In this document: piece by piece, positions 45,017 through 55,462 of the stretch | Numbering within the stretch: the stretch's first letter is position 1 | Layout of the letters: every line of letters starts with the position of its first letter | Source: Astragalus membranaceus | Taxonomy: Eukaryota; Streptophyta; Magnoliopsida; Fabales; Fabaceae | DNA: 64,000 nucleotides | Reading direction: 5' to 3' | Assembly: GCA_039519185.1 (NCBI GenBank) | Contig: CM076854.1 | Span: forward strand, 70,365,948 to 70,429,947 | The notes under the pieces: generated by a model | Told to the model about the DNA's origin: nothing | Database searches by the model: none | Seen by the model: only the letters and a program-made list of their open reading frames with translations | Program-made: the position numbers and the translations under genes

Positions 45017-48000
45017 TCAATTCTTGAGTCTTTTGTTTGCAGGACAAGGGCGTACAAGACTGACGATGCCTTCTTCAGCGCTTAGATCGTCCTCAACTGC
45101 GGCGATCTGATTGGGGTTCAACATTCCCGCACTCCGAAAGCTTTCCTTGATGTCGCAGATGGTGATCCTCTTTGTATTTGGCACCCTATCCTCAAGCCTG
45201 GCTAACCTCCGCTCCTTCTTTTCCTCCACAATCCTTCTCTTGTCAGTGCGATTGGGCCGATATCCTATCCCATGTCTATCTTTGTTCTCCTCTGGCTGTA
45301 TTGGCGTCAGGATCCCCTGTCCGGTTTTTCCCAAGCCTCCTCCAGCTTGGTAGCCTTTTCCTAACATGAACTTAGCAACCATCACGGCAGTTTTGGATAG
45401 CTTGGGTTCTAACATAGCAGATGTATTGGCGATTTCCAATGCTTGGAAGGCAGTCTCGAGAGACTCTTCAGCAGCCTCAATGTAGCGAGTGGGAGCGGAC
45501 TTATTTATCAGCATTTCTTCCTCACCGAAAATAACCACCAGCTTATTGTTGACTATGAACTTGAGCTTCTGGTGTAAAGAGGAGGGGACTGCCCCTGCAG
45601 AATGGATCCATGGCCTCCCCAAGAGACAACTGTAAGATGGGGCAATATCCATTATCTGGAAGGTCACCACGAAGTGCTCCGGACCTACTTGCACAGGTAA
45701 TTCCATTTCTCCGATGACTTCCCTTTTCGATCCGTCAAAGGCCCTGACTAATATGGAGCTTGGTCTCATGTATGAACAGTCCACATCTAATTTCTCCATG
45801 GTTGATCTGGGTAATACATTCAAAGATGAACCATTGTCAATAAGTACCCGAGCAAGAGAGTAATCTCCGCACTTCACAGATATGTGTAGGGCCTTGTTGT
45901 GCCCCCTTCCTTCAGTTGGAATCTCATCATCAGTAAAGGTGAGATAATTACTTGCAACAAGGTTTCCGACGATCCCATCAAATTGGCCGACCGAGATGTC
46001 ATGAGCGACATGGGCCTCATTCAATACTTTTGTTAATGCTGCACGATGGGCATCGGAACTGAGCAATAATGACAACAGAGATATCTTTGCGGGAGTTTGG
46101 TTCAGTTGATCAACCACCTTATACTCGCTTTGTCTCATAAGCTTCAGAAATTCACTGGCTTCTTGCTCGGATAACGTCTTCTTTCCTGCATTCTTATCGA
46201 CAGGTTCCTGCTCTATGCTTTTGCCCTTACGGGTTCGTTCCTCCCCTTCTTTTGTTCGGTCTTCACTAGGCCCTCCAGGGGTATAGAAACGTCCACTTCG
46301 AGTCATCCCACCGGTCCCTGAGATGTTAATGACATCAGGGGTAGTCTGAACTTTCACATCATAACTCCACGGGACTGCATTGGTGCTTTTAAAGGGAAAA
46401 GGGACTGGCACTCGAATAGTGATTGGTTTAGGCATAACGGTGGTTAGCTTTGCGTCCTTTTTGTAATGGATTTCCAGTGGTTTCCGGATACTCTTGCTTT
46501 GTTCAATGCTTGACTGGAGAGTCGACACGCCTTCCTCTTTCTTTTGAAGACCTATTTGTATTATGTGTCGGTCTAACAAGTCTTGCAGGATTGGCTTGAA
46601 TGCTTCACAGGCCCCGACACAACAGGGATCAATACATGAACCCTTTACGGTACATCCCTTCATAATGATTCCGATGCGACACAAATCAGCATGGATGAGG
46701 TCCAAGGGTGTGACAATGTCCTCCACCTTTCTGACCAATAATTGCCCCTCAACATCCTCAATGGCATTGACGGAGGGTTTCCCGTGCCCCGGCAGAGGGT
46801 TAGTGGCAACATTCGGACCATCTTCTGCGAAGCTTAACCATTTAGATTCAATTAAGTCTTGTACTACATATTTCAATGCCTTGCAATTTTCTGTTGAATG
46901 GCCAACTTCCCCAGCGTGGAATCCACAGCTAGCCTCTGGGTCATAGCTCCTAGGGAAAGGAGGTTGAAGGGGTCTCATTGGACGGGAAGTGATCAAGTTG
47001 TGACTGATGAGGTGGTTGAATAGGTCTGTGTATGACATGGGTATTGGGTCGAAATTGGCTGGCTTTCTTTCTTGGTAGTTTTGTGGTCTATAGCCTTGGT
47101 TGACTTGGTGAGGTGGGGCTTGTGGTGTTTGAGTAGGTATTTGTAAAGTCTGTCGGGGGTTGTTGTAGGGAGGCTTTCCGGATCCAGAGATGGCATTAGC
47201 TTCGCCCTCCTTCTTTTTAGGGAAACCTGGGAAGGGTCTTTTCTGATTGCTGGTTCCAGCGGAGCTATATGCAGTTTTCCCGTTTCTCCATCCATTCTCT
47301 AATCTTTCTCCGATGACGATCATATCTGAAAAGTTTGAAGACACGCTCCCAATCAACCTGTCGTAGAAAGGTGATTGAAGAGTATCCATGAACATTGATT
47401 CCATCTCTTTTTCTAACAACGGTGGTACCACCTGTGCAGCCAAACCTCTCCAGCGTTGGGCATATTCTTTGAAGGACTCGTTGTCTCTCTTTGTCATGCT
47501 CTGCAGCTGTGTTCTATCGGGAGCCATGTCAATGTTATATTTGTATTGCCTCAAAAATGCATCGGCTAGGTCTTTCCAGCATCTGATATGTGCACGTTCT
47601 AATTGCATGTACCAGCTCGAAGCTGCCCCAGACAGACTATCTTGGAAGTAGTGGATGAGCAATTTGTCGTCGTGAGCAAACGCCGCCATCCTCCTGCAGT
47701 ACATGGTTAGGTGGCTTACAGGGCAAGTCGACCCTCTGTATTTGTCGAAGTCTGGCACCTTAAATTTTGGAGGTCTGACCACGTTAGGGACGAGGCACAA
47801 GTCATAAGCATCTCTCGCACCAACATTGGATCCCTCAACTGCTCTCAACCTTTCCTCAAGCATTTGTAGTTTGTCTTGAGCTTGAGGGTTCTCCATAGAG
47901 TGGTTGTGAGGGAGCCCACTCATACCATAGTAAGGATGGATCATCGGAACTATGGCTGGGTTCACATTTGGGGTATGTGAATGAGTGGGATTCCTGAGGT

Positions 48001-48502
48001 TGGAACCCTGAGCTCGAGCGTCAACTATCGGTGGTGGAGGGCAGCCAAGTGGGAGTATTTGTGGTATGACGACGGGGGTCGGGTTTTGTACTTGTGGTGC
48101 CCCCGGATTACCATCGTGACCCGTTGGTGTAAGCTGTTGTTGGCCCGCGACTCCTGAGGGACCGTCTTCTGGACTAGCATTGACTGTCGGAGGTGTGTAA
48201 CCTTGTGGAAGTCCGTAAGGAGGCCATATGTAACCTTGGTCATTAGTCCCAGTGGGGGGCACTGTATGCGGGATCCCGAGTCCATTGGGAGGAGGAGGGT
48301 TGGTAACTTGATTTTTCGTATTCCCAGCGGAGACATCTTCACTTGTGTCTTTGTCCCTCAGAGTTTGTAAGACCTTTAAGATTTCAGCCATCTGTTCTTT
48401 CATCCCATCTATTTCTGCCCTAAGCTCTTGATTGCCTAGGTCTTGGGGTGGATTGCCTTGATCCGGGATATCTTGAGGCGGATTGTCCTGATTTTCTTCC
48501 AT
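45017..48502 (-). CDS. gag-pro: Ogre Gag-Pro with G-patch-like C-terminus
   Basis: Open upstream to 48631, but the likely start is the ATG of MEENQDNPPQD. Order: Pro/Gly/Gln-rich N-terminus; gag core (YFQDSLSGAASSWYMQLER, DAFLRQYKYNIDMAPDR); zinc-like motif CGFHAGEVGHSTENC; a long Lys/Glu-rich linker; aspartic protease with VLIDNGSSLNVLP, the DNGS form usual in Ogre, and CLLGRPWIHSAGAVPSSLHQ. After it comes a glycine-rich segment GYQAGGGLGKTGQGI, which resembles a G-patch. No stop codon. Gag assembles the particle and Pro matures the polyprotein. Confidence 0.92.
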   Translation of the reverse strand: MEENQDNPPQDIPDQGNPPQDLGNQELRAEIDGMKEQMAEILKVLQTLRDKDTSEDVSAGNTKNQVTNPPPPNGLGIPHTVPPTGTNDQGYIWPPYGLPQGYTPPTVNASPEDGPSGVAGQQQLTPTGHDGNPGAPQVQNPTPVVIPQILPLGCPPPPIVDARAQGSNLRNPTHSHTPNVNPAIVPMIHPYYGMSGLPHNHSMENPQAQDKLQMLEERLRAVEGSNVGARDAYDLCLVPNVVRPPKFKVPDFDKYRGSTCPVSHLTMYCRRMAAFAHDDKLLIHYFQDSLSGAASSWYMQLERAHIRCWKDLADAFLRQYKYNIDMAPDRTQLQSMTKRDNESFKEYAQRWRGLAAQVVPPLLEKEMESMFMDTLQSPFYDRLIGSVSSNFSDMIVIGERLENGWRNGKTAYSSAGTSNQKRPFPGFPKKKEGEANAISGSGKPPYNNPRQTLQIPTQTPQAPPHQVNQGYRPQNYQERKPANFDPIPMSYTDLFNHLISHNLITSRPMRPLQPPFPRSYDPEASCGFHAGEVGHSTENCKALKYVVQDLIESKWLSFAEDGPNVATNPLPGHGKPSVNAIEDVEGQLLVRKVEDIVTPLDLIHADLCRIGIIMKGCTVKGSCIDPCCVGACEAFKPILQDLLDRHIIQIGLQKKEEGVSTLQSSIEQSKSIRKPLEIHYKKDAKLTTVMPKPITIRVPVPFPFKSTNAVPWSYDVKVQTTPDVINISGTGGMTRSGRFYTPGGPSEDRTKEGEERTRKGKSIEQEPVDKNAGKKTLSEQEASEFLKLMRQSEYKVVDQLNQTPAKISLLSLLLSSDAHRAALTKVLNEAHVAHDISVGQFDGIVGNLVASNYLTFTDDEIPTEGRGHNKALHISVKCGDYSLARVLIDNGSSLNVLPRSTMEKLDVDCSYMRPSSILVRAFDGSKREVIGEMELPVQVGPEHFVVTFQIMDIAPSYSCLLGRPWIHSAGAVPSSLHQKLKFIVNNKLVVIFGEEEMLINKSAPTRYIEAAEESLETAFQALEIANTSAMLEPKLSKTAVMVAKFMLGKGYQAGGGLGKTGQGILTPIQPEENKDRHGIGYRPNRTDKRRIVEEKKERRLARLEDRVPNTKRITICDIKESFRSAGMLNPNQIAAVEDDLSAEEGIVSLVRPCPANKRLKN

Positions 48503-48819
48503 GCTTCTGGCCTGAGAATGAGTCCAATAGCGATGTTGACGCACCAGCTTGTCTTTTACTCTCTGTTGGTGGGACACATGGTATGAGTATATGTATGAGT
48601 ATATGAATGGATGAAAATGCGAATGATGCATGTGTGCATGAGTCTTATTGTTTTAGGTCGGGAATTGCAAGCGCATCCTGATTTGTCATAAGTACACAGA
48701 TTAAAGTTCTACACTATTTTCAAGATAAAGGATCAGCATGTGAGACAAACAAACTTCATTGATGGAGGAAAGTACAACATTTCGGAAATAAAACTTCGAA
48801 AAGAAAAGTACAATGTTCT

Positions 48820-50871
48820 TTAAATACATATGGCTTTCATTTTTCCACTCCTCCCTCTTTTTCTACTAGTAGCGCTGCCAGCCTTCTCCCGGAGTTCGGT
48901 AATCAGAACCTCGCAAAACTCCATGAATTTGGAAACTTGGACCGGGGTGTTAAACAGGTGCATTGCCGCGTTAGCCTCCTTTAGACGTTTGGGGATTCCT
49001 ACGATAGCTCGATCAGCCAGCCATGCCAACTTTGAGAATCTGTCTTTCCAGTATAAGCTTTCATTCTTCAACTCTATGAAGACTTCATGGTTTTCTATCT
49101 TGCTGACCAACTCCACGAAGCGGTTCTCCCAATAGATGCTTTCTGTCTTCAGCTGGTGGTAGACCTCCTCTTGATATCTGATATGGTCGTTCAGCTCATC
49201 AGATTTTTCATGCTCCCTTCTTAAGGCTTGCTGGTATTCTCGGAGTATCTCTTCAATGGTATCTTTATCCTGCTTGATACTTTTCACTTGCTCTTCAAAC
49301 TCGACTGCCATCATCCGGGACTCTCTCTTTGATACCATTAGTAGGCTCTGTGCGGTCTTTTCAGCCATCATTGATTCTTCCCATAACTTTTTCCATTTGT
49401 ATGTATCATCGATGGCTTGGTCCATTTTCAGGTTGCAACGTTTTATTTCCTCTTTCGCTCCTCTTAGGTACCTTTGAACCTCTAGTTTGTCCTTTTGTTC
49501 AATCTTGAGCTGCTTGCGGCTGTCTTCCATGGCCACTGACTTACTTGCGTTCTCCTCCTTCAACTTCTGGTTTTTTAGGAGCACTTTCTCTAACTCTGCC
49601 TGTAAGCCCTTCTTTTCTTCCTCGGCCTTTGACAATGCCATTTTAAGCTTATCTAAATCTTCGACAGTGGGAAGGGTAGGTTCAGGTACTCCTTCCTCAA
49701 CCCATAGTGCTTTTTGGTAAGGCAATTGGGTGTCTTGGATCCTCTTTTGGAGCCATTGGCGAAAGGTGGTTTCCTTATCGCCACTCTTCTTAGTAAGCTC
49801 TTGTCCCTTGCGGACGACCATATCCCACGCTTGAGAAATCTTCTGGAGCATGTCAACCTCTTTTGGGCTTCCTTCATGGAGGTAAAAAGGGATTAACATG
49901 TCTTCGGTGGGCGGATTTTGCATGGGGTACCCCAGCTGTCTTAGAGTTAGAGAAGGATTGTAATTTATGCATCCTCTTGTCCCCATGAGCGGGACGTTTT
50001 GAAAGCTTCCGCATTGAAAAACTACTGTGGGCCTCTCTTTCCACCATGATGGGTGCCAACGAACCTTATATTCATGAAGGCCCCCCAGCACTTGCAACCA
50101 TTCACCAGTGTTCATTGCCTTCACATCACACCCTCTGGCGTCTTCAATTGGGCCTTCTACCCTGACTTTGTTAACGAAAGCATGGGTGAGAAGCCAAACA
50201 TACAAGGCGTGCAGGCAGCAAGATATCCTTTTTCCCCTTAGCTCACTATAATGAGTGAAAGTACAGTAAGTGTCTGCAAGCATGGCTGGAATCGGATCCT
50301 TGAAGGATAAGAAGACGCCAATAGCTGTTGTGTCCACATATCTTTCAAGGCGTGGAAATAGGACAATGCCAAAGATAGTCAAAGCTAACACCTGCTTAAA
50401 AGGACCCCAATTTCTAGCGTCGGCGAAGAATTTCATTTGGCCTTCCAGATACTCTTGTGGGAATCCTGCAATGCCATTTCGATTTTTCTTCCGGAGCTTC
50501 AAGTTTTCTTTGCTGGTTTGTAACATTGAGGCGAGCTTCTCATCTGTGTAGTATTGTCCCTGATACTGGTAGGGTCCCTTGTCTTGTTGAGGAAAGCCGA
50601 AGATCTGTGTATATTCTTCCAGGGTAGGTGCCATCTGGAAATTTTTGAAGGTGAAGCATCTTAATGAAGAGTCGTAGAACTGGCTCAAAGCGGCAATGGC
50701 ATCCGTTTGCACGTCCAATTGTAGTAACATAATAATCTTCCCATACACTCTATCAAAAGACCTGCGCTCGATGGGCGGCAATCGACCAGCACATTCCCTT
50801 AGACTTGTCAGATTAGGCTGCTTCACTATAGGGTAGTTCAGAGTTTGGATTGCTTCACAGTTTGATCCCAT
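48820..50871 (-). CDS. Ogre ORF1 protein
   Basis: A 683-codon frame upstream of gag, starting MGSNCEAIQTLNYPIVKQ. Residues about 30-400 form a globular region with the ORF1-type signature (FGFPQQDKGPYQYQGQYYTD, LALTIFGIVLFPR, YVDTTAIGVF, HALYVWLLTHAF) also seen in plant mobile-domain-like proteins. From about 415 to 610 it is a long, charged coiled coil (LKMALSKAEEEKKGLQAELE). The C-terminus is basic (SRKRGRSGK). ORF1 is found in Ogre but not in most gypsy elements; its role is unknown. The frame has no stop. Confidence 0.9.
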   Translation of the reverse strand: MGSNCEAIQTLNYPIVKQPNLTSLRECAGRLPPIERRSFDRVYGKIIMLLQLDVQTDAIAALSQFYDSSLRCFTFKNFQMAPTLEEYTQIFGFPQQDKGPYQYQGQYYTDEKLASMLQTSKENLKLRKKNRNGIAGFPQEYLEGQMKFFADARNWGPFKQVLALTIFGIVLFPRLERYVDTTAIGVFLSFKDPIPAMLADTYCTFTHYSELRGKRISCCLHALYVWLLTHAFVNKVRVEGPIEDARGCDVKAMNTGEWLQVLGGLHEYKVRWHPSWWKERPTVVFQCGSFQNVPLMGTRGCINYNPSLTLRQLGYPMQNPPTEDMLIPFYLHEGSPKEVDMLQKISQAWDMVVRKGQELTKKSGDKETTFRQWLQKRIQDTQLPYQKALWVEEGVPEPTLPTVEDLDKLKMALSKAEEEKKGLQAELEKVLLKNQKLKEENASKSVAMEDSRKQLKIEQKDKLEVQRYLRGAKEEIKRCNLKMDQAIDDTYKWKKLWEESMMAEKTAQSLLMVSKRESRMMAVEFEEQVKSIKQDKDTIEEILREYQQALRREHEKSDELNDHIRYQEEVYHQLKTESIYWENRFVELVSKIENHEVFIELKNESLYWKDRFSKLAWLADRAIVGIPKRLKEANAAMHLFNTPVQVSKFMEFCEVLITELREKAGSATSRKRGRSGKMKAICI

Positions 50872-51742
50872 ATTGCCTTGCTTATGACAAAACTTTCGAA
50901 CCTCTTACAATTCCCGGCAAACCTAAATGAGATGAATAGCATGCAATGTGAGGATTTTTTGTATTTTTTGTGAAATAATGATGATGTATGATGAATTAAA
51001 GAAAGACGTTACATGCGTTAATAAAAGCATATTTTGGTGATTCAAATTTTGAGAAACATTAACCATGTCACATAAAATATACGTAAAGGAAAAAAAGAGT
51101 AAATGGTTTTCATTATTTGATTTTTTTTTTGAAAGATAAAAAGTTTTTGCGATGATGCAACGGGTAGGTGAATTGCCCTTGTGTCCTAAACAGGTTAGGT
51201 CTTATATACAGGTTACGGTCTAGGGCTACTTGTGTGATCAATCTCTCAGGTGGCTCTAATCACTTCCTCACAAAGGTCTCCAGAGCTGAAATCTCTTTCG
51301 TGATATGACCCACAACGATAGCGAGCTACCTGGTGTGGGATATCACGAAAGAGCGTACTCTGGCTGAGGCTTTCGTGAGAGTCAGACAGATAAAATCCAG
51401 AATGACTGACACTAATCGCCTCCACTCGTCCTAGGTTTTTTTTGTTCAGACCCGGGTATAGGGCCCCGCTCAAGAGTGTGTGCAATAAACAAGTGTAATT
51501 GGTGCGGGTGATATAAGCAACCTAAACTACCCAAACTGCAAAAGAGCAAACAGATAGCGATATAAAAGTCTTCTACCCTAAGGTTTGCAAGAAAACAAAT
51601 AGCAGTATAAAAGTCTTCTACCCTAAGGTTCAATATGCGAATATAAAGACTAAGGGTAAATAAAGTACTAAACTAATAATTTACACATTTAATTAAATTA
51701 GGCTTGACCCTCTAAAAAAAGGTCCCCAGTGGAGTCGCCAGC
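50872..51742 (-). other. Ogre 5' leader with primer binding site
   Basis: PBS TGGCGACTCCACTGGGG (51740-51724, minus strand) lies two bases from the true LTR edge. The rest is untranslated leader with repeated phrases (AAAGTCTTCTACCCTAAGGTT at about 51566 and 51613). No gene seen; open frames here are short and domain-free. Confidence 0.8.
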
Positions 51743-51892
51743 TGTAGCGACCGAAGAATCCGAAGGAGGGATTCTTCGTCGTTTTTGAGCAATGGAGCCG
51801 CCATCAATGTTTCCCTAAAAATAAACATTGATGGCGGCTCCATTGTTCAAAAACGACGAAGAATCCCTCCTTCGGATTCTTCGGTCGCTACA
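51743..51892. repeat. 70-bp-arm hairpin at tip of Ogre 5' LTR
   Basis: Arm 1 (51743-51812, TGTAGCGACCGAAGAATCCG...) and arm 2 (51823-51892) are inverted copies differing at one base, with a 10-bp loop CCCTAAAAAT. A third, direct copy of the tip starts at 51898. Only the copy at 51743 adjoins the PBS. Confidence 0.95.
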
Positions 51893-52423
51893 GCTGCTGT
51901 AGCGACCGAAGAATCCGGAGGAGGGATCCTTCGTTGCTTTTGAACAATGGAGCCGCCATCAATATTTATTTTTAGGAAAACATTGAAAAAAACCTTGTTT
52001 TGGGTTCGGGGGTCGATTAAGTGCGGGGAAGGTACTAGCACCCCGCAACATCCTAAAAAGGTTACCTTTTAATTTAATGTGTAGAAAAATTAGTTTAAAG
52101 AAAACATTTTAATTTACCCTTTTTGTTATTTGCAAAAAAAACGGAAAGGAAGACTTAATAAAAAATTTAGTTTTTTGCGCTCGACGGGAGTGGGCCCCCG
52201 CTCCTACGTATCTCCGGGTGCGATGGAGAAATCAAAGCTACGTAGTTCTTGGGTAGAAAATATTTGTGTGTTGGTGTTTTTTTTATTTATTGAAAACTTT
52301 GCGAAAACGGGAGGCCGTTCACGGTGACCAAACAGATAAATCCAGAGTGGTCACCACTAACGACTTTATTCGAAAAAAGAAAGTATTCACAGCGTCAAAC
52401 GAGCTAAGCCCAGAGTGACTGTT

Positions 52424-52470
52424 GTAAATACTTTAGACACATTTTTATGTTACTGTCATACCGTTTTTTT
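52424..52470. repeat. 47-bp inverted filler at LTR deletion
   Basis: GTAAATACTTTAGACAC... is the inverted copy of 52787-52833 in the same LTR (and of about 38427-38473 in the 3' LTR). It sits exactly at the deletion junction. Confidence 0.9.
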
Positions 52471-54207
52471 AGTAACCATTTTTTAAAAAAACAACATTTT
52501 TTTTATCACTTTTTTTAATCCGAAAATTGCAACATCAAAAACATCAATAATAACAGCAACATATATATTTATAAAAACAGCAGCTAAACTAAAAAAAAAG
52601 CAATAATATGTTCAAGGAAAAAAGGCAACCAATATTTATAAAAACAGCAACTAATATTTATAAAAAGTCAATAACTAATATTTATAAAAAACAGCAACTA
52701 ATATAAAAAAACATGACAACAACAAAAATAAAAACAGCAACTAATATTTTTTTTTAAAAAACGTGAACAACAATAATAGAAAAAATAAAAAAACGGTATG
52801 ACAGTAACATAAAAATGTGTCTAAAGTATTTACAGCAACTAAAATAACTAAATAAAAAAAGGCAATAATAATATATAAAACGTTACAGCAAAATAAATAG
52901 AAAGAAACAACAATAATATGCTAAAAAAAAATTTACATTACAATACCTTGGGCAAAAAAAACGAGATCTGGTAATGTTGAAGAACAAAGTTTTCTTCTTC
53001 AGATTTCTCAATACAATAGAAATTTTTTTTTAAACTAAGAAAACAAAATCTAGGAAGTAGAAAAAACAGAAAAAAAGGGGAAGAACCTAAAACAAGAAAA
53101 GTGAACAAGCCTCCTCTTCTTCGAAATCATGGCCTCCATTTATACTAAGGGTGGTGTCTCTGTCTTCTTTTTTTTCTGAAAAGCTCCATACCTTGCACAG
53201 TAGTTTTTTCTTTTTCTGACTTGAGGAAGAACTTGACATGATAGAGTTGGTGAAGGTTTGAGAGAGGAGAGGTTTATGATGTTTTTTTCTTTTGTCAGAG
53301 AGAGAGGGGTATGCGTGGGGATGGAGTGTGTGAGTGAAAAGAAAAATTTTGAGTGTGAGAGGAGAGAAAGAGGGAGAGGTCCGTGAGATGAGAGAGAGAA
53401 AGATGGAGTGTGTGAGTGTTGTGTGATGAGTGGATGAATGAGGGAGTGGGAAAGAGAGAAAGAGGGAGCGTGAGAGATGGGGAAAGAGAGAGAGAAAAAA
53501 ATAAAATAAAATGTGGGTGTGAGAGAGGGGGTAGAGCCGTAGGAATGGGAGAGAGAGAAAGAGAGGGAAGTAAGATGAGTGTGTGAGAGAGAGAGTGGGA
53601 ATCCGTGAGGGGAGAGAGGAGAGAGGTTGAGTGTATTGGGAAAGAAATATGGGGAAGAGGGAAGTGTGTGGGAAAAGGAAAGAAGAAAAAAAAACAAGTT
53701 TCAAGGCATGGAAAGTGGGGAGTGAATTTGGTCACAATTTAGGGTTAGGGGGGAATGGTTAAAAAAAGAAAAAATTATTTTTTATTTTTTTTAAAAAAGG
53801 GTGGCCGAATTTTGAGTGAGTGAGGGGGAAAAAAATTAGGGTTTTGGTGGGAATTGGGTTATGGGTTGTGGGTTGTGGGTTAGGTTTTTTTTTTGTTGGG
53901 GTTGGGCCATGCGAATTGGCTAGGTTTTTTTTTTGTTGGGTTGGGTTTTTGAATTGGCTAGGTTTTTTTTTGTTGGGTTGGGTTTTTTGATGGCCCAATC
54001 CATGACAGCACCTTATTATTTTTTAATAGACCCCCACTTCCTTCTTTGCTTATTTTTATTTCTTCACTTCTAATAAAATATTTTTTTGATGATTAAAACT
54101 CATAGCAATAAAAACAAGAAAATAATACATGACATAAAAAAGATTATTATTTTTAATGAATAAAATCTCTCAATTATGATCGGACAAAATTAGGGTATTA
54201 CAACCAG

Positions 54208-54490
54208 AAACGGACGCTAACAGTGTTTTAGAGTCGGATTAGCGTCGGCCAGGCGTGGACGCTAAAACGGTCGAAGCTAATCTTTAGCGTCCCATATATT
54301 CAGACCGACGCTACATTAGCGTCGGCTAAGCCTACACTAATCGGACACTAACGCTAAGGCCGACGCTACACGAAACTCCAAAAAAAAGTCAACTATTTAA
54401 TATTAGCGTAGGCCTGGCCGACGCTAATGTCAACCAACGAAAAAGTCAACAAATATTAGCGTCCATTGTGCCGACGCTAATAATTGGTTT
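54208..54490. repeat. CACTA 2 left subterminal repeats
   Basis: Repeated (T)TAGCGTCGGCC, GGACGCTAA and GACGCTAC motifs in both orientations, continuing the 55 bp left of the Ogre. Probable transposase-binding region by analogy with other CACTA elements. Confidence 0.85.
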
Positions 54491-54902
54491 CTTTTTAAAG
54501 AACATCAACTACCTACTTTGCTTTCCACACCTTCTACTAATTTACATTTTTTTTTTGATACCATACTAATTTACATTTCACCTATTACTTAAGTAGAATT
54601 AAAAAACAATATAACCAATCAAAATGCTTAATCCCGAAACAACAAAATACCATAACTAATCTGAACAACAAATCAAAGTGTTTGACATTCAACATCTAGA
54701 GAAACTACAAAATAGGTAACATAGTCATCATCAAAGTGTTTTGCATCCATTGCACTACAAATAAAATCAAGATGTAACATAGTCATCATCTATAGCTTTA
54801 CAATTACAACTGTGCTTGAAACATAGAAGGGTAAAAGACATTTTAAAAGAAAATACCTATAGCAAGCAATCAAACACATGAAGTATGACAAAGATGTCCT
54901 AC
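54491..54902. other. non-coding interval in CACTA 2
   Basis: AT-rich; probably intron or flanking sequence of the captured RNR1 fragment, whose exon ends with a good donor at 54902. No next RNR1 exon seen. Confidence 0.5.
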
Positions 54903-55041
54903 CTTTTCTCTTACATATCGTGGCAGTGCAATTGATGCAAGGTCGCACACCGTTGTCTCTGTTGGACTTGTATACTCAATTATCTCAGTGCACAAGTTTG
55001 ATGACCTAATTGTGCTGGTTGCTTTTCTTATTGCAAGCATC
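54903..55041 (-). pseudogene. RNR1: captured RNR1 exon (ribonucleotide reductase large subunit)
   Basis: A 139-bp exon bounded by CATTCCAG acceptor and AAAAG|GTAGG donor. Codons read IRSSNLCTEIIEYTSPTET, then VCDLASIALPRYVREK, matching the highly conserved class I RNR large-subunit segment that contains the active-site cysteine and Asn/Glu neighbourhood (SNLCTEI). A small deletion near the 5' side (NKKSNQH-IRSS, about 10 bases lost) shifts frame. The parent enzyme makes deoxynucleotides; this piece cannot. Splice sites and flanking intron are retained, so capture was from DNA. Confidence 0.9.
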
Positions 55042-55248
55042 CTGGAATGTGTAGAAAACAACAACAAAATCAATGCAAAAAAAGGAAAGGAAAATGTACA
55101 CTTACAGATTCTCAACTACAAAGCCAAACATACATATATTATAGATTATCTATTGTGCTACTAACTCAAGGAGAAGAAAAAAAGCATGTGTCTCTGTGAA
55201 CTAGTTTGCACAGATTCCTCTAAATCATATAGAGAATAATGAATTTAC
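55042..55248. other. intron or junction sequence between captured fragments
   Basis: AT-rich, no domain. The RNR1 to hydrolase fragment boundary must lie here; I cannot place it. Confidence 0.4.
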
Positions 55249-55462
55249 TTGTTTTCCAGCCATCATAGAACACTCTCAAACCCCCTCAAGCACAGAAAGC
55301 CCTACCAGCTCCCTGTTAAAAACAATTGAAAGGAAAGAGATTTTAATAACATAAGCTACCAACAACCTAAACAAAATTAAAGTAAATTAAAACCTTTAGG
55401 ATAATAAGCTCTGCTTTTTCATCTTTCTCCCATTTTTCCAAATCTGTTGCTAGCAGAGAAAG
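55249..55462 (-). pseudogene. captured 3-hydroxyisobutyryl-CoA hydrolase/enoyl-CoA hydratase-like exons
   Basis: Two exons with intact splice sites. Exon A (55462-55394) reads LSLLATDLEKWEKDEKAELI and ends at a GTTTTA donor. Exon B (55312-55249) follows an AACAG acceptor and reads GAGRAFCA, a stop, then GGLRVFYDGWKT. The ELIILKGAGRAFCAGGD-type motif is the CoA-binding oxyanion segment of the crotonase fold; the long form with FYDG resembles plant CHY1-type 3-hydroxyisobutyryl-CoA hydrolases. GGA to TGA gives the nonsense codon, and the following Asp is Gly. Which crotonase paralogue was the donor needs a search. Confidence 0.75.

Larger units (their letters stand above)
36772..54202 (-). mobile_element. 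Ogre retrotransposon (Ty3/gypsy, Tat), near-complete
   Basis: 17,431 bp with duplication ACCAG (36767-36771 and 54203-54207). Minus-strand order is 5' LTR, PBS TGGCGACTCCACTGG, ORF1, gag-pro, a short intron, RT-RNase H-integrase, a long 3' untranslated region, PPT, 3' LTR. ORF1 before gag, an intron between protease and RT, and the arginine-tRNA-type PBS are Ogre hallmarks. All three ORFs are open. The 5' LTR is altered by a deletion, an inverted filler and a hairpin tip, so present mobility is uncertain. Confidence 0.95.
51743..54202 (-). repeat. 5' LTR of Ogre, rearranged
   Basis: The PBS-proximal edge is 51743. The main body from 51898 aligns with the 3' LTR but lacks about 1.1 kb equivalent to roughly 37310-38090 and neighbours, replaced by a 47-bp inverted filler (52424-52470). 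The part up to about 52420 differs clearly from the 3' LTR, mainly by C/T and G/A changes, whereas 52472-54202 is nearly identical to it. Confidence 0.9.

Noticed and set aside
47388..50551. Several plus-strand frames of 60-127 codons across the Ogre ORF1 and gag-pro
   Set aside because: They are antisense shadows of clearly coding minus-strand genes with recognisable domains.
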